Assembly: GCA_011321815.1 (NCBI GenBank)
Contig: DROS01000108.1
Span: 1 to 63,096 of the forward strand
DNA: 63,096 nt
From: Gammaproteobacteria bacterium
GTDB lineage: Bacteria > Pseudomonadota > Gammaproteobacteria > SZUA-152
Direction of reading: 5' to 3'
Under the pieces are notes generated by a model. The model was not told the DNA's origin and did not search any database. It was given only the letters and a program-made list of their open reading frames with translations. This document shows positions 26,736 through 36,063 of the stretch, in pieces (positions within the stretch are counted from its first letter, which is position 1; each line of letters opens with the position of its first letter). A program made the translations under genes and the position numbers.

Positions 26736-27446
26736 TCAAACACCATTTAACCCTGCCCGTAGCTGTTGACACAGCAGATCCATTTCCAGTAGTGCGCACA
26801 TTTTTTCAATAACCGTGCCAGCCAGCCATGGCCGTTTACTTTGCGTACTGCGCCAGCGTATATCACCATCCTCCAGGCTCAACACCTGGGAAATACTGTC
26901 TGCCGCCAGGCCAAATTTGCCGTCCTCCAGCAAAATAATATACTTCACACGCGCTATCGCGGGCCGCGCCGCCAAATCACTGCCATTGGGCATGATGATC
27001 TGCGCCACATCCACTACCTGCACATTCCGTCCGCGATTAGGCATCAAGCCGATGACCCAAGGCGCATACCCAGGCAATTCTGTAATCTCCTCCTTCAATT
27101 CCACAATGCCATGCAATTTTTCCAATGGGGCAGCCAGGGTGACACCGGCAACCTGAAAACTGAGACATTGAAACCTGCTTTGCGCCCAGTCCGGTGTGGC
27201 AATGCGGGTCTGTTTTGGCGTCTCATCAGCGGGCGGAACGGGCACGGTATCCTCGGGCTCAGTCTCACACGTTAATGCAGTCGCTTTTTCCAGCGCCCTT
27301 TCGAGTACGGCATTTTCGGTAACGTGAGTATCCGGCTTATCTTCCACCACAGTAAACATGGTTTCATCCAGCAGCGCATCCAGATACACACTCAAGGCCT
27401 GTTGTGGATCAACCAGGGTGTGCAATTCGTGAGGTTTTTTATGCAT
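26736..27446 (-). CDS. CheW-domain protein, ParP-like
   Basis: 236 residues: a variable acidic N-terminal half and a C-terminal CheW-like domain (FQCLSFQVAGVTLAAPLEKLHG ... LPGYAPWVIGLMPNRG). It directly follows the ParA-like gene (five-base spacer). In Vibrio this position is taken by ParP, which ties the chemotaxis array to the pole through ParC. The assignment to ParP rests on position and domain; it may equally be called a second CheW. Confidence 0.75.
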   Translation of the reverse strand: MHKKPHELHTLVDPQQALSVYLDALLDETMFTVVEDKPDTHVTENAVLERALEKATALTCETEPEDTVPVPPADETPKQTRIATPDWAQSRFQCLSFQVAGVTLAAPLEKLHGIVELKEEITELPGYAPWVIGLMPNRGRNVQVVDVAQIIMPNGSDLAARPAIARVKYIILLEDGKFGLAADSISQVLSLEDGDIRWRSTQSKRPWLAGTVIEKMCALLEMDLLCQQLRAGLNGV

Positions 27447-27450
27447 GGGA

Positions 27451-28257
27451 TTACGAAAGACCCACCGCGACGGATGAATGCCCCTGGGCCGCAGGGGTCA
27501 GCAAATCGTTGAGCAATTCCTCATAAGCCAATGAGCCACGATCCTTGGGTGAGCGAATGGGCAAGGGCACACCCGTGCGGCTCGCTTCGCGAAACTCCGT
27601 GTCAATGGGAATCACCGAACGCCATAAACAGGAAGCATACCGGTCCTGCAAATGCCGCAAAGTGTTGATGGACGCACGGGTACGACGATCGAACATGGTA
27701 GGCAAAATGGTGTATTCCGGTACACGGTGTTTGGCGCGGCCAATCATGCTCAACGTTTTCACCATGCGCTCCAAACCCTTCACGGCAAGAAACTCGGTTT
27801 GTACCGGAATCACCAGATGCTCACAGGCTGCCAACGCATTGACCATCAACACACCCAGCAGGGGCGGACAATCAATGAGGGCAAAATCGTATTCCACCGA
27901 CAACAGATCCAACGCATGTTTTACCACCAGGCCCATGCCATCGGATGCACTAAGCTGACGGTCCAGTGTGGCCAGCGCTGTGGACGCAGGCAATAACGAA
28001 AGATTATCGAAGCGTGTTTTATGTACAAGTTGTTGCGGTGGTACAGTCAGTTTTGACTGTTTGATCTGGAATAAACGATACAGACTGGCATCTGTTTGAT
28101 CCGGGTCCAAACCAAAATAGGAAGACATGGAACCGTGCGGGTCCATGTCCAGCAATAACGTGCGATAACCCCGTCGTGCCAACAAACCACCCAGGCTGAC
28201 AACAGAAGTGGTTTTCCCCACTCCCCCTTTTTGATTTGCGACGGACCAGACTTTCAA
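27451..28257 (-). CDS. ParA-family ATPase, ParC-like (polar chemotaxis array positioning)
   Basis: 268 residues with the deviant Walker A motif KGGVGKTTS at the N-terminus, DMDPHGS (Walker A') and ALIDCPP (Walker B). ParA/MinD-like ATPases in this genetic position (between motD and the ParP/CheW genes) place chemotaxis arrays at the cell pole. It is not a plasmid partition gene, as there is no parB or parS nearby. Confidence 0.88.
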   Translation of the reverse strand: MKVWSVANQKGGVGKTTSVVSLGGLLARRGYRTLLLDMDPHGSMSSYFGLDPDQTDASLYRLFQIKQSKLTVPPQQLVHKTRFDNLSLLPASTALATLDRQLSASDGMGLVVKHALDLLSVEYDFALIDCPPLLGVLMVNALAACEHLVIPVQTEFLAVKGLERMVKTLSMIGRAKHRVPEYTILPTMFDRRTRASINTLRHLQDRYASCLWRSVIPIDTEFREASRTGVPLPIRSPKDRGSLAYEELLNDLLTPAAQGHSSVAVGLS

Positions 28258-28278
28258 TGCAACATCCTCCGGAACCGG

Positions 28279-29196
28279 TTATTGACGCGCAGGAGGTAAA
28301 AGATGAATGGGCGCAGGACCTTTTATGGGTGCATTTACAGGTGCAGCGGATTGCGCATTTTTGATTTTCCGTTTAGCCGCAACGGTTTTTTCCAATTGCT
28401 CGGAACGACTGGTTCTACGCGCAATGGCATCCGACAAAACAATAATTTTTACACGCCGGTTCGCTTGCCGCCCTTTTGCCGTATTGTTGTCAGCAATTGG
28501 TTTGAATTCACCATAGCCTACGGCAGACAAACGCGAAGGGTTGATACCGGCACGGGAAAACAAATGTACCACATTAGCTGCACGCGCTGCTGAAAGTTCC
28601 CAGTTGGACTGAAAATTATCAGTATCAATGGGTACATTATCAGTAAAGCCCTCAACCTGTATCTGATTATCAAAATCACTTAATACTTTTGCAATATCAC
28701 GCAATACCGGGCGGGCCTTCGCCTGTAGTGATGCCTTGCCACTGGAAAATAAAATACTGGACTTGATTTCTATTTCTATCCATAAATCATTTTTTTTCAA
28801 TTTCACTAATTTGTCGTCAATTAATTCTTCCAGGCCTTTCGATATACGGGAGGCAATCTTACGCAGATTGATTTTATCTTCCCTGCTGGCCTCAACCCCA
28901 CCATAAGCGGACAGGTTTTGTGTATTACTGGAATCCGTTGATGACATCGCCGCACGCGAAATAATCGGCGGTTTCAATGGATTATTCAATTTGATCGGCA
29001 AACCGGCCTCGGACGGGTTAAACGCAGAAGAAATGGAATCAGACAATACACGGTATTTACCTTCATTAACCGAGGAAATCGAATACATCACCACGAAAAA
29101 GGCAAACAACAAAGTAATAAAGTCTGCATATGAAACCAGCCAGCGTTCGTGGTTAACATGTTCTTCAGGTTTTTTTTTGCGTGCCATAACAACCAC
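28279..29196 (-). CDS. motD: Flagellar motor stator protein MotD (MotB family)
   Basis: 305 residues. The single membrane helix (SYADFITLLFAFFVVMYSIS) carries the proton-accepting aspartate of MotB proteins (YADF). The C-terminal OmpA-like domain (VEGFTDNVPIDTDNFQSNWE, LSAARAANVV) binds peptidoglycan. It pairs with MotC encoded just upstream to form the stator ring. Only one stator pair is in the window; others may exist elsewhere. Confidence 0.92.
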   Translation of the reverse strand: MVVMARKKKPEEHVNHERWLVSYADFITLLFAFFVVMYSISSVNEGKYRVLSDSISSAFNPSEAGLPIKLNNPLKPPIISRAAMSSTDSSNTQNLSAYGGVEASREDKINLRKIASRISKGLEELIDDKLVKLKKNDLWIEIEIKSSILFSSGKASLQAKARPVLRDIAKVLSDFDNQIQVEGFTDNVPIDTDNFQSNWELSAARAANVVHLFSRAGINPSRLSAVGYGEFKPIADNNTAKGRQANRRVKIIVLSDAIARRTSRSEQLEKTVAAKRKIKNAQSAAPVNAPIKGPAPIHLLPPARQ

Positions 29197-29218
29197 ATTA
29201 CCGGTTAGCCGCTAAACG

Positions 29219-29959
29219 CTAACCAGTGAAACCCCGTAGTTTTGTTTCAATATTGCGTGGATTCTCACCTTCGGCGATGGAAATAACACCCTCCACAATC
29301 ATTTCATAAAGCTGGGACTGTGCATGCACTTGCGCCTTTAATTTTCCCGCCATGGGCAGAAACAACAGGTTAGCCAGGCCAACACCATAAATAGTTGCCA
29401 CAAATGCCGTGGCAATACCGGAACCCAGCTTTGATGGATCAGCAAGATTTTGCATAACATGAATCAACCCCATCACCGCACCGATAATGCCGATAGTGGG
29501 ACTATATCCCCCCATGTTCTCAAACACCTTGGCGGCCTCATTGCCATAGTGTTCCTTGGCATCCAGCTCAACCTCCATAACCCGGCGAATGACTTCGGGC
29601 TCGCTACCATCCACCAGCAGTTGTAAACCTTTTTGTGCAAATGGGTTACTTTCATTTTCGGCAATATCTTCCAGCCCAAGAAGTCCTTCTTTACGGGCAA
29701 TATTGCTCCACTCCATAATCTTTTCGATGGCTTCTTCACTTTTTAATTTGGGTGGAAATATAATCCAGAAAACCATTTTGAGAGACCGCATGAAAACCCG
29801 CAGGGGCGATTGCAGCATCACCGCACCCACCGTGCCACCCAATACAATCAAACAGGCAGGGCCGTTAATCAACGAACCGATATGACCGCCTTCCAGGTAT
29901 TGGCCACCCAGTATGGCGCCAAAACCAATAATCAGACCAAGGACGCTGAGAATGTCCAC
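29219..29959 (-). CDS. motC: Flagellar motor stator protein MotC (MotA family)
   Basis: 246 residues with four membrane helices and the MotA/ExbB core (ENMGGYSPTIGIIGAVMGLI ... GIATAFVATIYGVGLANL). I start at a GTG (29959, preceded by AAAGGTGTAAT) because the protein then begins VDILSVLGLIIGFGAI, the normal N-terminus; the extra upstream codons overlap cheB. It forms the ion channel with MotD. Confidence 0.92.
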   Translation of the reverse strand: MDILSVLGLIIGFGAILGGQYLEGGHIGSLINGPACLIVLGGTVGAVMLQSPLRVFMRSLKMVFWIIFPPKLKSEEAIEKIMEWSNIARKEGLLGLEDIAENESNPFAQKGLQLLVDGSEPEVIRRVMEVELDAKEHYGNEAAKVFENMGGYSPTIGIIGAVMGLIHVMQNLADPSKLGSGIATAFVATIYGVGLANLLFLPMAGKLKAQVHAQSQLYEMIVEGVISIAEGENPRNIETKLRGFTG

Positions 29960-29960
29960 A

Positions 29961-31064
29961 TTACACCTTTTCTGCCAACGCCTTGCCGATATCATCCAAC
30001 GGCATAATCTGATCGACAATACCGGCACTCACCACAGCCGCAGGCATGCCATACACCACACAGGATGCTTCGTCCTGCGCCCATATCGGTGAACCACCCT
30101 GTTTGATCAGTTTTGCACCTTCCCGGCCATCCGCGCCCATACCCGTCAATACCACAGCCAACAGACTTCCAGGATACAACCGGGCTACCGAAGTAAAGGT
30201 AATATCCACACAAGGTTTATAATTTTGCCCCGGCTCGCTATCGGTAATGCGCACAATGTCACGTCCCGCTTTTTTCTCAACAATCATTTGTTGCCCACCC
30301 GGAGCCAGCAAGGCCAGGCCGGCTTCCAATGAATCACCGTCCTGTGCTTCACGCACGTTAATGGCGCAGGTGGAATTCAATCGTTGCGCAAAGGCATTGG
30401 TAAAACTGCCCGGCATATGTTGAACCAAAATAATGGGGACAGGAAACGTTGCGGGAAGTTGCTTTAACACATTTTGTAAAGCAACCGGACCGCCAGTGGA
30501 AGTACCAATGACCACCAGTTTTGTCTGACCTTTTTTCAGTGTGCAATTTATTGAGGTGTGAACCGGCGCAGTTTTTGAAGCCGTATCAACTGTACCCCCC
30601 ACAGGAACATCAGGCCGGGCTGGCGAAAGTCTCGAACGTGGAGCAGTAGCTGGCCGGACCGGACTGCACCTTACTCCCACAGCCCGCACACGCTCACATA
30701 AAAGTTTTTTGGCCTCTTCACGATCAGTGGAAATATCTTCAAACCGCTTCGGCAAAAAATCCACAGCACCTGCGTCCAGTGCATCCAGCGTTGCACGGGC
30801 GCCATCGGTAGTAAGTGATGAAAACATCATAATTGCGGTGGGATGGCTCGCCATGATTTTTCGCGTGGCAGTGATGCCATCCATTACCGGCATTTCCACA
30901 TCCATGGTGATGACATCCGGTTTCAGGCGGGCCGCCTTGCTTACCGCTTCCACACCGTTTTCAGCACTGTCAATAACGTTGATTTGCGGATCGGCTTCCA
31001 GTATTTCCGTCACACGGCGGCGGAAAAATCGAGAGTCATCCACCACTAATACACGGACAGCCAT
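29961..31064 (-). CDS. cheB: Protein-glutamate methylesterase/deamidase CheB
   Basis: 367 residues: an N-terminal receiver with phospho-acceptor D55 (MDVEMPVMDG) and a C-terminal methylesterase with the catalytic Ser in GTSTGG, His in QHMPGSF and Asp in GMGADG. It removes methyl groups from chemoreceptors for adaptation. The ATG at 31064 has GGAG eleven bases upstream; a GTG five codons earlier overlaps that site. No cheR was found in the window. Confidence 0.93.
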   Translation of the reverse strand: MAVRVLVVDDSRFFRRRVTEILEADPQINVIDSAENGVEAVSKAARLKPDVITMDVEMPVMDGITATRKIMASHPTAIMMFSSLTTDGARATLDALDAGAVDFLPKRFEDISTDREEAKKLLCERVRAVGVRCSPVRPATAPRSRLSPARPDVPVGGTVDTASKTAPVHTSINCTLKKGQTKLVVIGTSTGGPVALQNVLKQLPATFPVPIILVQHMPGSFTNAFAQRLNSTCAINVREAQDGDSLEAGLALLAPGGQQMIVEKKAGRDIVRITDSEPGQNYKPCVDITFTSVARLYPGSLLAVVLTGMGADGREGAKLIKQGGSPIWAQDEASCVVYGMPAAVVSAGIVDQIMPLDDIGKALAEKV

Positions 31065-31121
31065 TAATTGTTTCTCCACATTTTGTAATGTATCGTTACC
31101 CTCAACGCGGAATGGGTAACA

Positions 31122-33182
31122 TTAATTTTTACCGGTATAGGTATGCATGAGGCCGGGGATATCCAGAATCAGTGAAATTTTTCCGTCACCGGTAATTGTC
31201 GCTCCGGCAAGTCCTTTCATACCGTGTAATAACGCACCCAATGGTTTTATTACAACCTCTTCCTGACCAATTAGTTTATCAACCACAAAACCCACACGTT
31301 GCGCTCCCACACTCACCACCACCACGTGCCCCTCTTCGGGCAGTTCATCATAGGCCGCCCCCGCCACCAGCCAGCGGCGTAAATAAAACAAGGGTAAGGC
31401 CTTGTCACGCACCATCACCACCAATTGACCATCCACTGTATTGGTATGGGTTAAATCAAGGTGAAATATTTCATTAACGCTGGCCAGTGGCAGCGCAAAT
31501 ATCTGTTCACTGAGCTTCACCATCAGTGTCGGCATAATAGCCAGCGTCAGTGGTACCTGAATGCGAATAATGCTGCCGCGCCCTTCCTCTGAATCAATTT
31601 CTGCGGTGCCATTAAGTTGTTCGATACGTGTCTTGACAACATCCATGCCGACACCACGGCCCGATACATCAGAAATTTCCTGTTTGGTGGAAAAACCTGG
31701 CGCAAATATCAGATTAAAACATTCTTTGTCTTCGAGACGTGCCGCCGATTCGGCATCCATCATGCCTTTTGCTACCGCAGCGTTGCGCAGGTTATCCGGA
31801 TTCATGCCTTTGCCATCGTCCTGAATCATCAACAAAATGTGATCACCTTCCTGTTCCGCCGTTAACACCACCGTGCCGGTACGTGGTTTTCCGACGGCTT
31901 CACGTTGTTCCGGTGACTCAATACCATGATCAACCGCATTGCGTACCAGATGAACCAACGGGTCTGCCAGGGCTTCAACGAGGTTTTTATCAAGATCCGT
32001 ATCTTCACCCTGCATTTCGAGGTTAACTTCTTTGTTAAGCGTACGGGCAAGATCACGTACGACACGAGGAAAACGCCCAAACACTTTTTTGATTGGCTGC
32101 ATGCGCGTTTTCATAATCGCGGATTGCAAATCGGCAGTCACCACATCAAGGTTGGAAACCACTTTTGCCATTTCATCATCGTGAGCGGCCAAACCCAGTG
32201 TCGCCACACGATTGCGCACCAATACCAGTTCACCCACCATATTCATGATGTCATCAAGGCGTTTGGTATCCACTCTGACCGTGGTCTCTGCCTGTTGTGC
32301 AGGGGCTTCTTTGGCGGCTGCGGGGGCTTTGGCTTTTTTGGGTTCGCTTTTATTGACAGCCACAGCAGCGAGGTTTTTCTGCTTCGCCATTTCCGCCGTT
32401 GTTTCTGTCTTTTTATTTTCAGGTTTCTCCGCAGCCGGGGTTTTGTCAGAACCCGTACCATGCAACTGGTCCAGCAGGGCTTCAAATTCATCATCGGTAA
32501 TAATGTCAGATGATTCGGCTTCCGGTTTTGTTGTTTCGTTTTTTGCTGTTGTGCCAATAGGTTTGTCGGATGGCACGCCGGCATGCTTTCCTTCACCATG
32601 TAATTGATCCAGTAGCGCCTCAAATTCATCGGCGGAGATTTCATCGTTATTGTCGGCAGGATTTTCCGGCGTTTTTTCTTGTGCCGCGTTTTGTGCTGCA
32701 TCAATAATGGCTTCAAATTCGGCATCGGCATCGGCAGCCGCTGATTGTGCTATTTCTGTCGGCGCTTCTGTGGCAGGCTGCTCTGCAACAACACCTCCGG
32801 TAAGCAGGCCTTCCAGCCGTGCCAATAATTCAGGAAGCGCAGGGGTGGGTTCCTGGCCGGAGCGAATTTCATCAAACTGTGCATTCACCACATCCACAAC
32901 AGGCAGAATGACATCCATCAAGTCTGCATCAACTTCCCGCTCACCATTGCGCAAAGCATTAAACACATCTTCGGCACGATGACAAATATCCACCAATGCC
33001 GTAAGACTCAGGAAACTTGCGCCACCTTTTATGGTATGAAACCCGCGAAATACGGCATTGAGCAATTCCGAGTCCTTTGGGCTTTGCTCAAGATCAACCA
33101 GCTGTTCGTTCAGCTGCTCAAGTATTTCACCGGCTTCCACCAGGAAATCCTGCAATAATTCTTGATCTTCATCCATTGACAT
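31122..33182 (-). CDS. cheA: Chemotaxis histidine kinase CheA
   Basis: 686 residues. HPt domain with phosphorylated His49 (FRGFHTIKGGAS), an acidic/alanine-rich linker, dimerisation domain, HATPase (HLVRNAVDHGIE, DDGKGMN, GFSTKQEISDVSGRGVGMDV) and C-terminal CheW-like domain. The linker holds two copies of DEFEALLDQLHG about 48 residues apart, where enteric CheA has the CheY/CheB-binding P2 domain. It forms the core signalling complex with CheW. Confidence 0.95.
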   Translation of the reverse strand: MSMDEDQELLQDFLVEAGEILEQLNEQLVDLEQSPKDSELLNAVFRGFHTIKGGASFLSLTALVDICHRAEDVFNALRNGEREVDADLMDVILPVVDVVNAQFDEIRSGQEPTPALPELLARLEGLLTGGVVAEQPATEAPTEIAQSAAADADAEFEAIIDAAQNAAQEKTPENPADNNDEISADEFEALLDQLHGEGKHAGVPSDKPIGTTAKNETTKPEAESSDIITDDEFEALLDQLHGTGSDKTPAAEKPENKKTETTAEMAKQKNLAAVAVNKSEPKKAKAPAAAKEAPAQQAETTVRVDTKRLDDIMNMVGELVLVRNRVATLGLAAHDDEMAKVVSNLDVVTADLQSAIMKTRMQPIKKVFGRFPRVVRDLARTLNKEVNLEMQGEDTDLDKNLVEALADPLVHLVRNAVDHGIESPEQREAVGKPRTGTVVLTAEQEGDHILLMIQDDGKGMNPDNLRNAAVAKGMMDAESAARLEDKECFNLIFAPGFSTKQEISDVSGRGVGMDVVKTRIEQLNGTAEIDSEEGRGSIIRIQVPLTLAIMPTLMVKLSEQIFALPLASVNEIFHLDLTHTNTVDGQLVVMVRDKALPLFYLRRWLVAGAAYDELPEEGHVVVVSVGAQRVGFVVDKLIGQEEVVIKPLGALLHGMKGLAGATITGDGKISLILDIPGLMHTYTGKN

Positions 33183-33212
33183 AATTGCTTTCAGTTATTC
33201 TTTTAACCGCAA

Positions 33213-33977
33213 TTAAAAGCCAAGACTCGATAATAAATCATCGACTTCATCCTGGCCGTTAACGGCTGTCTTGGAGGCAGCACCAGGCACTTGCGGGCCT
33301 TCTGCTTCAATACCGGATATCTCGGTTTTCTCTTTTTTCTCATTAGGATTAACCAGCCGCTCCCCGGTCAAACGTACAAGCTCCACCAGATTACCTTCGA
33401 CTTCTTCCACCAGTTCAATAACGCGGGAAATAATCTGCCCGGTTAAATCCTGAAAGTCCTGGGCCATCATGATTTCATTTAATCCGGCACGGATATCACC
33501 AGTCTCTTTTTCCGCTTCCACAAAAAATGTTTCCAGGCTGGTGCTTAATTCACGAAACTGTTCAACAGACATTTCACGTTTTTTAAAATTTTGCCAGGAC
33601 TTTCCCAGTTCATCGATACGGCCGGATAATGAGTCACACTTTGGCAAAGTATTTTCCACTGCGGTCAATGAACGATCGGCCGACTGTTGCGTCAGGGTAA
33701 TCACATGACGAAGGCGTGTACGCGCATCAGGAATGGCGTCTTCAGCCAGCTCATCAATACGTGTTTCCTGGCAAAAGGTGTCCATCGCATCATGTAACTG
33801 CCGGGCCATTTTTCCGACTTCATTGTACAAACCACCTTCCCGCGCCAGGGAAATATACTCAAGCATGCTTTTAACTTGTGCTTCATCCCCCTGCTTTATG
33901 GCGCGAACCATTTCTTCTGCATGGGCGAGGATACCATCATCCTTTTCTACGATATTTTCTTGTGCGTTACCGGCCAT
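33213..33977 (-). CDS. cheZ: CheY-phosphate phosphatase CheZ
   Basis: 254 residues, mostly long helices. The catalytic motif MMAQDFQDLTGQ includes the glutamine that positions water on CheY-P. The C-terminal peptide DEVDDLLSSLGF is the CheY-docking helix. It adjoins cheY (two-base spacer). CheZ is typical of beta/gammaproteobacteria. Confidence 0.94.
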   Translation of the reverse strand: MAGNAQENIVEKDDGILAHAEEMVRAIKQGDEAQVKSMLEYISLAREGGLYNEVGKMARQLHDAMDTFCQETRIDELAEDAIPDARTRLRHVITLTQQSADRSLTAVENTLPKCDSLSGRIDELGKSWQNFKKREMSVEQFRELSTSLETFFVEAEKETGDIRAGLNEIMMAQDFQDLTGQIISRVIELVEEVEGNLVELVRLTGERLVNPNEKKEKTEISGIEAEGPQVPGAASKTAVNGQDEVDDLLSSLGF

Positions 33978-33979
33978 GA

Positions 33980-34372
33980 TCAGCTCCCTGCCTCAATGCG
34001 TTCAAAAATTTTGTCGATTTTCTCTTTCAACGTTTGTGCCGTAAAAGGTTTGACAATATAACCATTGACACCGGCTTCGGCAGCTTCCACGATTTGCTCG
34101 CGCTTTTGTTCTGCTGTCACCATCAATACAGGCAGACTGGAAAGGCTTTCATCGGCGCGCACAGCCTTAAGCAAATCAATTCCCTGCATACCCGGCATAT
34201 TCCAGTCAGTGACCAGAAAATCAAAATTACCGCCTTTGAGCACCGGCAATGCAGTAAGACCGTCATCCGCTTCCTGCGTATTGGTGTATCCCAGGTCACG
34301 AAGCAGGTTTTTAATAATCCGTCGCATTGTGGAGAAGTCATCCACAATGAGAATTTTCATGTCTTTATTCAA
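33980..34372 (-). CDS. cheY: Chemotaxis response regulator CheY
   Basis: 130-residue single receiver domain with acidic pair DD (11-12), phospho-acceptor D56 (VTDWNMPGM), signalling Thr in MVTAEQ and Lys in VKPFT. Phosphorylated CheY binds FliM at the motor switch; FliM here keeps the EIDALL docking motif. Confidence 0.95.
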   Translation of the reverse strand: MNKDMKILIVDDFSTMRRIIKNLLRDLGYTNTQEADDGLTALPVLKGGNFDFLVTDWNMPGMQGIDLLKAVRADESLSSLPVLMVTAEQKREQIVEAAEAGVNGYIVKPFTAQTLKEKIDKIFERIEAGS

Positions 34373-34426
34373 AACACCCTCCGCTTACCTGTCCGTTCAA
34401 TTACACATTTCAAAAATAACACCCGA

Positions 34427-35167
34427 TTATTCGGCACTGGTCCACTGTGTCATGCGTGACTGCAAACGGATGACTGCCTGACTGTGAATCTGACATACCC
34501 GTGATTCACTCACGCCCAGGATTGATCCAATTTCACGCAGGTTCAGCTCTTCGTCGTAATACAGAGTCATCACCAGTCGTTCACGCTCCGGCAAACCGGC
34601 AATGGCATCTGCCAGGCTGCGTTTGAAGTCTGCTGACTGAAGACCTTCCAGTGGTCCTTTCACTTTTTGTGTCAGTGCTTCTGCACCACCATGCGATTCC
34701 ACATCCAGTTCTTCATAACTGAAAACACGATGGCCACTGGCTTCTTGCAACAGCCGGTGGTAATCCTCCAGCGACACATCCAGTTCCTGGGCTATTTCCT
34801 GATCACGCGCATCACGTCCTGTGGCATTTTCAATATTGCGTACCACTTCGGCCACCATTCTGGCCTTGCGATGCACCGAGCGTGGCGCCCAGTCATTTTT
34901 ACGAATCTCATCCAGCATGGCGCCACGAATCCGAATACGCGCGTAGGTCTGAAAGCTGGCGCCTTGCGTGGCATCATAATTTTTCAATGCCTCCAGCAAG
35001 CCAATCATACCTGCCTGAATAAGATCATCCTGCTGCACGCTGGGCGGCAGACGGGACATCAAATGATAGGCGATACGCTTTACCAATGGCGCGTATTGCC
35101 TGACCTGTGAATCAAAATCATCATCTTGATTAAGAGGCTGGTTATACGCCTCCGCTTCAGCATACAT
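34427..35167 (-). CDS. fliA: RNA polymerase sigma factor for flagellar genes (sigma-28)
   Basis: 246 residues from the ATG at 35167, which has GGAG seven bases upstream; an ATG five codons earlier overlaps the flhG stop and is a possible coupled start. Region 2 (DLIQAGMIGLLEALKNYDAT, FQTYARIRIRGAMLDEIR) and region 4 (LPERERLVMTLYYDEELNLR, EIGSILGVSESRVCQIH) are clear. FliA directs late flagellar and chemotaxis genes and is held by FlgM until the hook is complete. Confidence 0.95.
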   Translation of the reverse strand: MYAEAEAYNQPLNQDDDFDSQVRQYAPLVKRIAYHLMSRLPPSVQQDDLIQAGMIGLLEALKNYDATQGASFQTYARIRIRGAMLDEIRKNDWAPRSVHRKARMVAEVVRNIENATGRDARDQEIAQELDVSLEDYHRLLQEASGHRVFSYEELDVESHGGAEALTQKVKGPLEGLQSADFKRSLADAIAGLPERERLVMTLYYDEELNLREIGSILGVSESRVCQIHSQAVIRLQSRMTQWTSAE

Positions 35168-35178
35168 GACAGCTCCAC

Positions 35179-36063
35179 TCATAACGACGCTCCTGTTTCT
35201 TGCTGGCTGGCCATAATTAGCCGTTCCACGAAAAATTCCAGTTGACCGCCAGCATTCGCCGGTACTGGCCAACTATCGGCTTTGCTGGCGAGTTTCTTGA
35301 ATGCCAGGGCCGATTTGCTGCGGGGGAAAGCTTCAACCACCGCTCGTTGTTTTTGTATTGCTTTACGTAAAAATTCGTCATAAGGAACTACACCCATAAA
35401 GTCCAGCGCCGTATCCAGATAACGGTCTGTCACTTTAAGAATTTTGCTGTACAACGCCCGGCCTTCCTGTGCGCTATTCACCATGTTGGCAACAATGCGG
35501 AAGCGATAAATACTGTACTCCCTGTTGAGCAACTTGATTAATGCATAGGCATCGGTAATAGAAGCGGGTTCATCACACACGACAACCACGACTTCCTGTG
35601 CTGCACGGGAAAAGGTGATCACGTTATCCGAGATACCTGCCGCCGTGTCCACAATCAACACTTCGGGGGCATAACTGATTTCACTAAAGGCGCTGATGAC
35701 CCCGGCATGTTGTGCGGTACTCAGTTCCGACATTGCCTGAATACCAGATGATGCCGGTACCACGCGCATGCCCTGTGGTCCGGTACACATCACTTCTTCC
35801 AACGTGCGTTCACCGGCCAGCACATGTGATAAGTCGTATTGGGTATGCAGACCCAACATGACATCAACATTGGCCAGACCAAGGTCTGCATCCATTAACA
35901 TGACATCTCTGCCCTGACTGGCCAGACATACCCCCATGTTGACAGACACGTTTGTTTTGCCCACGCCACCTTTACCACTGGTTACTGCGATCACTCGCAC
36001 CGGATGTGGTTTCGCCATGCGGCGAAGCCCCGCTGCCTGATCAATTGTTTCAGCCATGAGCAT
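35179..36063 (-). CDS. flhG: Flagellar number regulator FlhG (FleN), MinD-like ATPase
   Basis: 294 residues. N-terminal DQAAGLRRM is the conserved DQAxxLR activation helix that stimulates FlhF GTPase. A deviant Walker A motif SGKGGVGKTN and DADLGLANVDVMLGL follow. The C-terminus carries a membrane-targeting-like helix. FlhG limits flagellar number, and in Pseudomonas also restrains FleQ. It overlaps the end of flhF by 14 bases. Confidence 0.94.
   Translation of the reverse strand: MLMAETIDQAAGLRRMAKPHPVRVIAVTSGKGGVGKTNVSVNMGVCLASQGRDVMLMDADLGLANVDVMLGLHTQYDLSHVLAGERTLEEVMCTGPQGMRVVPASSGIQAMSELSTAQHAGVISAFSEISYAPEVLIVDTAAGISDNVITFSRAAQEVVVVVCDEPASITDAYALIKLLNREYSIYRFRIVANMVNSAQEGRALYSKILKVTDRYLDTALDFMGVVPYDEFLRKAIQKQRAVVEAFPRSKSALAFKKLASKADSWPVPANAGGQLEFFVERLIMASQQETGASL

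Noticed and set aside
27451-28257. Plasmid-type ParA, suggesting an integrated plasmid
   Set aside because: No parB/parS, and the position between motD and CheW-domain genes is the normal place of the chemotaxis ParA homologue.
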